Below, in pieces: positions 1 to 5,147 of a stretch of 6,065 bases of DNA. This stretch comes from Chloroflexota bacterium. Lineage in GTDB: Bacteria > Chloroflexota > Anaerolineae > Anaerolineales > Anaerolineaceae. The stretch lies in NCBI GenBank assembly GCA_012800995.1, contig JAAZIH010000019.1, positions 1 through 6,065 on the forward strand, written 5' to 3'. The notes below the pieces were generated by a model. That model made no database searches. It worked only from the letters and a program-made list of their open reading frames with translations, and had not been told where the DNA came from. Numbering within the stretch: the stretch's first letter is position 1; each line of letters opens with the position of its first letter. The translations under genes were made by a program, and so were the position numbers.

Positions 1-443
1 CTGAGCGAGCCCGTATCCTCGTAAATTCCAAGAAGCAAAAGCGTTGCCTCTTCAGGGCTGACCCGCAAATCAGCGTCGATGATTTTTTCAACCAAAACAG
101 TCGTGCAAGCGCCCGTCTCATGAACTTCGTAAGACCAGTCGGCTTGTTCCTGGCTCTTGCGCGGGTGATGATCAATCACACTCACTTTGGTCTCTCGCGT
201 AATCCCACGTAGCGTAACCATCGACTGGGTATCCACCAAAACAATTTCCTTAATATCGCCGCGAGGTAAATCATTAATCCGCGAAAAAGCCAACTTATGT
301 CCATATTTACGCAAAAAAGCCTGTCCGTTGCGATTGATTTGGCGTGGCAAAAGGGCGTAAGCATCAGGCGACAGGATATGCGCGCCAAGCAACGAAGCCA
401 GCGCGTCCAGATCAGCTTGTTCGTGGGTCATGATCAGTCGCAT
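1..443 (-). CDS. DHH-family phosphoesterase, N-terminal part (likely start of a DHH/CBS/poly(A)-polymerase-type protein); runs off the left edge
   Basis: The 147 visible residues carry the full N-terminal metal-site pattern of the DHH superfamily: H7-x3-D11-x-D13 (THEQADLDAL), D71 in VLVDTQS, D91-H92-H93-P94 (VIDHHP), and D143 in GIYEDTGSL. These are the Mn-binding residues of NrnA/RecJ-type phosphoesterases, which cleave short oligonucleotides or pAp. The THEQAD opening, the LLPRQINRN stretch and the ETGACTT and LLLLGIYEDTG blocks resemble, from memory, the long proteins in which DHH and DHHA1 are followed by CBS domains and a tRNA nucleotidyltransferase (A-adding) domain; that C-terminal part lies off the window, so the fusion is inferred. 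The ATG at 443-441 is preceded by AAGGAAG four bases upstream; a second ATG at 431-429 has poorer spacing. The gene lies 18 bases downstream of the serine hydrolase and is probably co-transcribed with it. A plain NrnA-like exonuclease is the alternative. Confidence 0.88.
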   Translation of the reverse strand, partial: MRLIMTHEQADLDALASLLGAHILSPDAYALLPRQINRNGQAFLRKYGHKLAFSRINDLPRGDIKEIVLVDTQSMVTLRGITRETKVSVIDHHPRKSQEQADWSYEVHETGACTTVLVEKIIDADLRVSPEEATLLLLGIYEDTGSL

Positions 444-461
444 CCTACTTCCTTTTTTAGG

Positions 462-2027
462 CTATTCAGTGTAAACGATGGCCTGCTGATAAGGATTATA
501 TGCATTATAAATGGATTGCGATAGTCGCGCAAAAAGAAGATTCCCGTGATCAAAGAGGATTTGGTTTTCTGAGTAGATGAAAATCACCAAAACGTAATTT
601 CCGCCCGGAGAATAGACAATGCCCACATCGCTAATCGAGTGGATGAGTCCATCCAGGGCATTCGTCCAGCCATGCTTATGAGCGACCTGGGCTTCAACAG
701 AAGTGCCAACTTCTATCAATGCTCCCATTCGGTTTGATAGCAGGTTATCAACCATTGTTCGGCATTCCTCATGCGTCACCTGACCGCTAAAAAGGGTATA
801 TTCAGCTCCATCAAAAGTCGCGCAACGATAGATCTTCGCCAACAAATCACCAATTTCTGAGGGCACGGTCTGGTTGTAAAGGTCGGGATTAATGTAAATA
901 TCTCTTCTCGTATTGGCTGGTGTTTCAATCTTTCGCAAAAGGGGTGATCCGGGTTCAAAAAAGCCTGCTAAAAACGTGTTTTGATAGCCAAGCTCTTTCA
1001 TATCATCAGTTACCATCAAAGGCCCGGTATTATTATCCATATAGTTTTTCATCAGTCCATCAGCCGGAGGATTGAGTGAATCCTGAATCATGGATCTCAT
1101 CCAGGTGCTGGCGGCTGCCGGGATGGGATCAGACAACCGGCGCATCGTTGAAACCATAATCGGAATCTTGACTGTGCTCGCTCCAGAATATGCCACATCC
1201 ACAGGCACATCCACCCCACCGCGTGTGGCAAAGTGCATCACACGCCCATCCTGCAGATCTTGCAAATAGATTTCGACCAAACCGTTAAAGTTCTCTTCTC
1301 GAAACGTTTGGCGCAGTTTGATTTCAAGATTTTCCCAGGACATTGCCAAAGCAGGTGTTTCCTCAACATGCAATTGAACCACACGCTGATTAGGCGAGCG
1401 CAACGCAGCCTCTATTTGGCTAATAGCTTCGTCATACTGAACCATCTGCAACCCAGGCTCGCCCGGCACGACATCGTAGGCGTTAGCCATAGGTACTGTA
1501 GCGCTGGCGGCTTGGTCATAACGGTTAGGAAAGGTTTCCTCCAGCATTTGCTTAATAATGCCCTGCTCCTGACTGAACTGCATGGAAAGGGTAAAGGGTT
1601 TGGGGGTCTCTATCTTGCCCCACAGGTAATTCCACCAGGTGGCACCCGGGTTTTGATTATCAGCTTGATTCAGCACATCGTCTACGTTTAGCGTCAAACC
1701 CAGACTTTGCGGACTAAACTGCACCCTGGCGCCTCGATAATTCAACTCGACGGGAATACCATATGCCTCTCGCAAACGTTCTTCAGCCAGGCGACGCGAA
1801 AGCCCACCAACCGGAATGCCTCCAATCTCAGACCCATTGGGATAGACCACCGCGACAGATTTAAAGCGAATAAAAGTAATGACTGTCAAAACAATTGCCG
1901 CCAATATGAGCAATCCAGCCATCACAAACAAAGCACCGCCAGAACTGCGTTTTCGTGAATACGAGCTGTACGATCGGCGTTTTGGGCGTGAAAACTTAAA
2001 CCTGGTTTTTCGTCGATTCAACATCAC
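462..2027 (-). CDS. Membrane-anchored serine hydrolase, class A beta-lactamase / PBP-like fold
   Basis: The protein has 521 residues. Residues 1-31 are very basic (Arg/Lys/Ser) and cytoplasmic, residues 32-53 form one hydrophobic membrane segment, and the rest is predicted to be outside the membrane. Residues about 59-120 (VYPNGSEIGGIPVGGLS, then LGLTLNVDD) resemble the repeat found in VanW/YoaR-type putative peptidoglycan-binding (PF12229-like) regions. From about 245 to the end it looks like the beta-lactamase2 (PF13354) fold: S284-T-V-K287 is the SxxK nucleophile motif, D331-N-N-T is a candidate SDN-loop equivalent, NQTVPSEIGDLL (385-396) matches the helix after the omega loop, and K451-H-G-W is the KTG-box equivalent. 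E368-T-P-A-N372 might stand for the Glu166/Asn170 pair, but this needs an alignment. Substrate is unknown; a cell-wall peptidase or esterase is as likely as a true beta-lactamase. GTG at 2027 and ATG at 2024 are adjacent possible starts; GGTGG upstream suits GTG slightly better. Confidence 0.9.
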   Translation of the reverse strand: MMLNRRKTRFKFSRPKRRSYSSYSRKRSSGGALFVMAGLLILAAIVLTVITFIRFKSVAVVYPNGSEIGGIPVGGLSRRLAEERLREAYGIPVELNYRGARVQFSPQSLGLTLNVDDVLNQADNQNPGATWWNYLWGKIETPKPFTLSMQFSQEQGIIKQMLEETFPNRYDQAASATVPMANAYDVVPGEPGLQMVQYDEAISQIEAALRSPNQRVVQLHVEETPALAMSWENLEIKLRQTFREENFNGLVEIYLQDLQDGRVMHFATRGGVDVPVDVAYSGASTVKIPIMVSTMRRLSDPIPAAASTWMRSMIQDSLNPPADGLMKNYMDNNTGPLMVTDDMKELGYQNTFLAGFFEPGSPLLRKIETPANTRRDIYINPDLYNQTVPSEIGDLLAKIYRCATFDGAEYTLFSGQVTHEECRTMVDNLLSNRMGALIEVGTSVEAQVAHKHGWTNALDGLIHSISDVGIVYSPGGNYVLVIFIYSENQILFDHGNLLFARLSQSIYNAYNPYQQAIVYTE

Positions 2028-2057
2028 GGGAATTTTACCACCGCTTTCACAAGGACA

Positions 2058-2081
2058 CGCTTTGTTTCACGCTTTATTTCA
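2058..2081. repeat. Two tandem 12-bp repeats (CGCTTTGTTTCA / CGCTTTATTTCA)
   Basis: The copies at 2058-2069 and 2070-2081 match at 11 of 12 bases and abut exactly. A shorter related stretch, CCGCTTTCAC, lies at 2041-2050. On the minus strand they read TGAAAYAAAGCG and fall in the upstream leader of the serine hydrolase. Spacing is close to one helical turn, so an activator or repressor binding site is possible; chance duplication in a low-complexity leader is also possible. Confidence 0.5.
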
Positions 2082-2090
2082 CGGTAATAC

Positions 2091-2102
2091 TTGTATATAC
2101 AA
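2091..2102. promoter_or_regulatory. Perfect 12-bp palindrome TTGTATATACAA, candidate operator
   Basis: The sequence equals its own reverse complement over 12 bases and lies mid-way between the two divergent genes, the usual place for a dimeric regulator to control both. It also contains TATATA-type hexamers that could serve as a weak -10 on either strand. No specific regulator can be named. Confidence 0.35.
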
Positions 2103-2151
2103 TTTTAAAACATTTTACATGCTATTCCTGAACCGCCCGCTTTTAATAAGC

Positions 2152-2157
2152 TATAAT
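2152..2157 (+). promoter_or_regulatory. Candidate -10 element TATAAT for the SH3b-PP2C-regulator unit
   Basis: This is a perfect consensus -10 hexamer 16 bases before the SH3b ATG. It is part of the 10-bp palindrome TATAATTATA (2152-2161), so the opposite strand also reads TATAAT. The -35 position (about 2129-2134, TGAACC) matches consensus poorly. A start about 7 bases downstream of this hexamer would leave a very short leader next to the GGAG ribosome site at 2165-2168, which weakens the call. Confidence 0.4.
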
Positions 2158-2173
2158 TATATCTGGAGATTTT

Positions 2174-2668
2174 ATGAGCGAAAGCAACAATCGCAGAATT
2201 CATCCTCTCGCCATTCTTGGCGCGCTCTTTTTTGCCGCGGTCTTGCTGGGCTTAACCTATATCATTTTCGACAAAAGCGCTCAAAGCGCACTCAAGCCCG
2301 AAGAAGATACCGTTTACGATATCACCATTATCCCTGCGCCAACAGCAACCCCAACCGTTTTCGCGCCCACAGAACTGCCCACACCCACCCAATCCGCGCC
2401 CGACATTCTGCCTGAAGGAACTATCGGTATCGGCAGTTTTGTAAAAGTTATTGGTACAAAAGGACTTGGACTCAACATTCGTAGTAGTCCCGGGCGGGGT
2501 CAAGCGATTAATTTTCTTGCCATGGACGCGGAACTGTTTGAAGTCATCGGTGGACCTGAAGTGATTGACGACATCATCTGGTGGCAACTTGAAGCCCCTT
2601 ATGACGCCACTCGTTCAGGTTGGGCTGCTGAAGACTACCTGGAACGCGTAAAACAGAACATTCCCTGA
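2174..2668 (+). CDS. Membrane-anchored SH3b (bacterial SH3) domain protein
   Basis: The protein has 164 residues. A short polar N terminus with two Arg (residues 1-10) is followed by one hydrophobic segment (about 11-32), which reads as a signal anchor with the rest outside. Residues 52-80 form a Pro/Thr/Ala-rich stalk (PTATPTVFAPTELPTPTQ). Residues about 88-160 form one SH3b domain: GTKGLGLNIRSSPG is the typical L-N-x-R-x-x-P core, and the domain closes with WWQLEAP and SGWAAEDYLERV. SH3b domains often bind peptidoglycan or other wall ligands, so an envelope-facing binding or sensing role is inferred; no catalytic motif is visible. The ATG has GGAG at 2165-2168, five bases upstream. It is the first gene of the plus-strand run, followed after 30 bases by the PP2C phosphatase. 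Confidence 0.88.
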   Translation: MSESNNRRIHPLAILGALFFAAVLLGLTYIIFDKSAQSALKPEEDTVYDITIIPAPTATPTVFAPTELPTPTQSAPDILPEGTIGIGSFVKVIGTKGLGLNIRSSPGRGQAINFLAMDAELFEVIGGPEVIDDIIWWQLEAPYDATRSGWAAEDYLERVKQNIP

Positions 2669-2687
2669 GTAATTAATTATTCTTGCA

Positions 2688-2693
2688 GAGGAG
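2688..2693 (+). promoter_or_regulatory. Ribosome binding site GAGGAG that fixes the TTG start of the phosphatase
   Basis: GAGGAG lies five bases before the TTG at 2699. The first in-frame ATG is codon 43, inside the conserved PP2C block, so the TTG start is needed to keep the domain whole. Confidence 0.75.
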
Positions 2694-2698
2694 CAACG

Positions 2699-3541
2699 TT
2701 GTCATTATTCAATCGCAAACGAAAAAATAAAAGCTTAGACGAAATAAACGCCTTCACCAACAAAAGCATCCCGTTGCACTTGGAAGTTCAACTGGCGCAA
2801 TCATTGGGCATTACCCGCAATCACATGGAAGACTCTATTTATGCGCTCAATATCAAAACCCAGCTCCCAAAAAGCCATACGACTTTGGGCATTTTTATGG
2901 TTGCTGACGGTATGGGCGGTCATATGTATGGCGATGTAGCCAGTAGTGTCGCCATCCAGTCTACAGCCGCAAGTTTGCACAAAACCCTCGTTGGTCCTTT
3001 GCATGACGGTCAAACAGAATTAAGCGACGAAGCCATCGCCACCATCCTTGAAGGAGCCCTCCAAACAGCACACAACACGGTTTTGGAAAAAGTAAAAGGT
3101 GGTGGCACCACGCTCACCGTTGCCCTTGTTCTCAATAAAAAGCTCTATTTCGCCCATGTCGGCGATTCACGCCTTTACATCACCAGCGCGACAAAGCCCC
3201 TGAAAGCGCTTACCCTGGATCATAGCCTGGTACAACGTTTGGTCGAACTGGGACAAATCAGTCAAGAAGATGCCAATGATCATCCTCAACGCAATGTTCT
3301 TTTCAGAGCCTTAGGGCAGAATGAAGGCTTCAAAGCCGACATCGGAAATATAGAAATTACCGAACCCTGTACCCTTTTACTTTGCTCGGATGGGCTTTGG
3401 GGACTGGTAAATCAGGAAAGCTTGTCAAAGCGAATCAACGATGGTGGCAGTTACGAAAAAATGGTCAATTCACTCATTGAAATGGCGAATGATGCCGGAG
3501 GCACTGACAATATCAGTGCCATTTTAGTCAAGATATCTTAG
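2699..3541 (+). CDS. PP2C-family (PPM) protein serine/threonine phosphatase
   Basis: The protein has 280 residues, close to the usual size of a lone bacterial PP2C domain (about 240-250) plus a basic N-terminal extension. The family motifs appear in order: GITRNHMEDS (37-46, with E44 and D45; Met replaces the usual Asn before ED), VADGMGGH (68-75, metal-binding D70), GGGTTLTVALV (134-144), HVGDSRLY (153-160), LTLDHSLVQRLVELG (171-185), a RALG block (203-206), LLCSDGLW (227-234, metal-binding D231) and GTDNISAILV (268-277, metal-binding D270). All metal-ligand aspartates are present, so it should be an active Mn/Mg-dependent phosphatase acting on Ser/Thr phosphoproteins in the cytoplasm. No membrane segment is seen. 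The TTG start is supported by GAGGAG. Its TAG stop overlaps the ribosome site of the next gene, implying shared translation with the response regulator. No partner Ser/Thr kinase lies in the window. Confidence 0.95.
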   Translation: MSLFNRKRKNKSLDEINAFTNKSIPLHLEVQLAQSLGITRNHMEDSIYALNIKTQLPKSHTTLGIFMVADGMGGHMYGDVASSVAIQSTAASLHKTLVGPLHDGQTELSDEAIATILEGALQTAHNTVLEKVKGGGTTLTVALVLNKKLYFAHVGDSRLYITSATKPLKALTLDHSLVQRLVELGQISQEDANDHPQRNVLFRALGQNEGFKADIGNIEITEPCTLLLCSDGLWGLVNQESLSKRINDGGSYEKMVNSLIEMANDAGGTDNISAILVKIS

Positions 3542-3547
3542 GAGGTG
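3539..3547 (+). promoter_or_regulatory. Ribosome binding site TAGGAGGTG overlapping the phosphatase stop codon
   Basis: The TAG stop of the phosphatase (3539-3541) runs into GGAGG (3541-3545), near-perfect complementarity to the 16S rRNA 3' end. It sits six bases before the ATG at 3552 but only three before the TTG at 3549, so the ATG is the likely start. Ribosomes ending the phosphatase would stop right at this site, the classic arrangement for translational coupling. Confidence 0.85.
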
Positions 3548-3551
3548 TTTG

Positions 3552-4277
3552 ATGAACCCCAGTGGGACGAAGAAAAAAATATTGGTTGCCGATGACGAAC
3601 GCGGTCTCGTAAAAGTCATCCGCCTTAATTTGGAACATGATGGCTTTGATGTCGTTGAAGCCATGAACGGACAACAAGCCATGGATCAACTGCGCACGAC
3701 TCTGCCCGATTTGGTGCTGCTTGACATCATGATGCCGGATATGGATGGTTTTACCGTCTTGAAGCTCATCCGCGAGCAAAGTCAAATTCCGGTCATCATG
3801 CTGACTGCCAAAAGCGAGGAAGCGGATATTGTGCAAGGCCTTGAGCTTGGCGCGGACGATTACGTCACCAAACCTTTCAGCCCGCGCGAACTTACCAGTC
3901 GCATCCGCGCGGTCTTACGTCGCAGCGCTGCCAGAGGGGATGAGGAAACCGGTAAAATCGTCGTTGATGACCGCCTCACGATTGACTTTGATCGTCATGA
4001 AGTTTGGGTTGAAGGCGAATTAATCCAACTCCGTCCCACCGAGTATCGCTTACTATACCACTTGGTAAAGAACGCGGGCTGGGTGCTGACTCACGACCAA
4101 ATCCTCAACAAAGTCTGGGGTTACGAATACGAAAACGAACCCCATTACGTGCGCCTTTACATCAATTACTTACGCAAAAAGCTCGAAAAAGACCCCAGCA
4201 ACCCCGTTTATATCCTCACCGAACGCGGCACGGGATACCGATTTGTGGATTACAAACGCGAAGGTTTTTCCGCATAA
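3552..4277 (+). CDS. OmpR/PhoB-family DNA-binding response regulator
   Basis: The protein has 241 residues from the ATG. Residues about 8-125 form a receiver domain with the acidic pair D14-D15, phosphoacceptor D58 (LLDIMMP), T85 (IMLTAKS) and K107 (DDYVTKPF), all in canonical positions. Residues about 135-235 form a winged-helix DNA-binding domain (LRPTEYRLLYHLVKNAG, VRLYINYLRKKLE, TERGTGYRF). It should act as a phosphorylation-dependent transcription factor in the cytoplasm. It begins ten bases after the phosphatase stop and is probably translationally coupled to it. No histidine kinase precedes or follows it in this window, so it is an orphan here; the kinase may be encoded elsewhere. The upstream divergent palindrome could be its own target, but that is only a guess. 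All key residues are intact and the length is normal for the family. Confidence 0.96.
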   Translation: MNPSGTKKKILVADDERGLVKVIRLNLEHDGFDVVEAMNGQQAMDQLRTTLPDLVLLDIMMPDMDGFTVLKLIREQSQIPVIMLTAKSEEADIVQGLELGADDYVTKPFSPRELTSRIRAVLRRSAARGDEETGKIVVDDRLTIDFDRHEVWVEGELIQLRPTEYRLLYHLVKNAGWVLTHDQILNKVWGYEYENEPHYVRLYINYLRKKLEKDPSNPVYILTERGTGYRFVDYKREGFSA

Positions 4278-4294
4278 AGTGAATGGATTAGTAA

Positions 4295-4996
4295 ATGAAA
4301 ATAACCGTTATCACGGGCACAGAAGTCAAAGGTTGCACCTGGCACCTAAAAGAGGCCTTTTTATCTGAACTTCGTAAAGGTAACGACATTCAGGAATTTT
4401 ACCTTCCACGGGACAACCCCCAATTCTGTCGCGGTTGCAAAATTTGCTTTTTTGTCCACGAAAGTAAATGTCCGCATGCGGATAAAGTGATGCCAATTTG
4501 GGATTCAATGGTGAACTCGGATTTAATCGTATGGGCATATCCCGTCTATGTCGTCTTACGCACACCAGGACATGTTAAAACCCTTCTGGATCATTTTGGC
4601 TGCCACTGGATGGTTCACCGTCCTGAACCAAAGATGTTCACCAAAACCGCGATTGTTCTCACCCAAAGCATTGGCGCGCCAAACGGTAGCGCCCAAGATG
4701 ACGTTGCCACAAGCATGAGCTGGCTGGGTGTACCACGCGTCAAAAGACTCGGTTTTGGTATGATAGATGGTGTTATTTGGGAGGAGTTAAAACCCAAACG
4801 ACGCGAAAAATTCATCAGAAAAACCGAAGCGTTCGCTCGTTCATTAAAAAACCTCAAACCAGCAAAAGGATTAAGTTTGAAAGGTAAGTTCTTTTTTGAG
4901 ATCTGCAAAGCCATGCAAAAGTACCTCCTCAAGAAAACGGATAAGCCCTCCGCAGACGCGCAATACTGGATTGACCAAGGATGGATTAGCCTATAA
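4295..4996 (+). CDS. Flavodoxin-fold NAD(P)H/FMN oxidoreductase with four-cysteine motif
   Basis: The protein has 233 residues. The N terminus reads MKITVITGTEVKGCT with a G-T-x-x-K-G-x-T phosphate loop typical of FMN-binding NADPH-dependent reductases (COG0655-like, FMN_red / Flavodoxin_2). WAYPVYVVLRTPGHVKTLLD (80-99) and LTQSIGAPNGSAQDD (122-136) are the other flavin-site loops of this group. C45-x2-C48-x2-C51-x7-C59 (start FCRGCKIC) fits the spacing of the compact cluster motif of iron-sulfur flavoproteins, although cluster binding cannot be proven from sequence. Residues 190-233 form a basic C-terminal extension ending in YWIDQGWISL. The protein is soluble and cytoplasmic, and its substrate is unknown. 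The ATG has only a weak GGA seven bases upstream. It follows the response regulator by 17 bases and may be the last gene of the unit. Similar proteins are remembered from anaerobic Firmicutes, so transfer is possible. Confidence 0.9.
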   Translation: MKITVITGTEVKGCTWHLKEAFLSELRKGNDIQEFYLPRDNPQFCRGCKICFFVHESKCPHADKVMPIWDSMVNSDLIVWAYPVYVVLRTPGHVKTLLDHFGCHWMVHRPEPKMFTKTAIVLTQSIGAPNGSAQDDVATSMSWLGVPRVKRLGFGMIDGVIWEELKPKRREKFIRKTEAFARSLKNLKPAKGLSLKGKFFFEICKAMQKYLLKKTDKPSADAQYWIDQGWISL

Positions 4997-5147
4997 GACA
5001 TACCCTCTTAATAGCATAGCTAAGTCATTTATGGTGTTATTTACTTGAATACTTCAAGGCTAACGTTCGAACTAAAGCGTCAAATATGCGTTACAATTTG
5101 CCAGAGTTGATAATAGATAGAGTGCAATAAAGAGTTGGAGGAAACAT
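4997..5147 (+). promoter_or_regulatory. AT-rich intergenic gap upstream of the DUF262 gene
   Basis: These 151 bases should contain the end of the plus-strand unit and the promoter of the DUF262 gene. A weak imperfect hairpin (CTTAATAGCATAGCTAAG, 5007-5024) follows the oxidoreductase stop but is AT-rich and lacks a real U tract. Possible -10 hexamers are TACAAT (5092-5097) and GATAAT (5109-5114), neither with a good -35. GGAGG at 5137-5141 is the ribosome site of the DUF262 gene. Confidence 0.45.
5044..5058. repeat. Inverted repeat CTTGAA-TAC-TTCAAG
   Basis: Perfect 6-bp arms are separated by three bases, about 90 bases upstream of the DUF262 start. It could be a dimeric operator or a weak hairpin at the end of the previous unit; it lacks the GC-rich stem and T run of a Rho-independent terminator. 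Confidence 0.4.

Larger units (their letters stand above)
2028..2173. promoter_or_regulatory. Divergent intergenic regulatory region
   Basis: These 146 bases separate the minus-strand serine hydrolase from the plus-strand SH3b gene and must hold the promoters of both units. Visible elements are a plus-strand TATAAT close to the SH3b start, a 12-bp palindrome, and two tandem 12-bp repeats nearer the serine hydrolase. No clear paired -35/-10 could be found for the minus strand. The minus-strand leader would be more than 100 bases long if transcription starts at the shared AT-rich centre. Confidence 0.6.

Noticed and set aside
1233..1691. 152-codon open frame on the plus strand
   Set aside because: It lies fully inside the serine hydrolase on the opposite strand, shows no recognisable domain and has no ribosome site.
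1879..2415. 178-codon open frame on the plus strand crossing the divergent spacer
   Set aside because: It overlaps the starts of both the serine hydrolase and the SH3b gene; its product is a low-complexity Arg/His-rich chain with no family features.
3549..3551. TTG as an alternative start for the response regulator
   Set aside because: It is only three bases from GGAGG; the adjacent ATG at 3552 has correct spacing.
4615..5001. 128-codon open frame on the minus strand
   Set aside because: It is antisense to the flavodoxin-fold gene, which has clear motifs over the same bases.
5007..5030. Possible Rho-independent terminator after the oxidoreductase gene
   Set aside because: The stem is short, AT-rich and interrupted, and the following TCATTT is not a proper T run.
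5059..5097. GGCTAACGTTCGAAC... resembling an integron attC site or a tRNA T-arm remnant
   Set aside because: The RYYYAAC/GTTRRRY core pairs of attC do not fit, and no acceptor stem or CCA partner can be paired with the GTTCGAA stretch.
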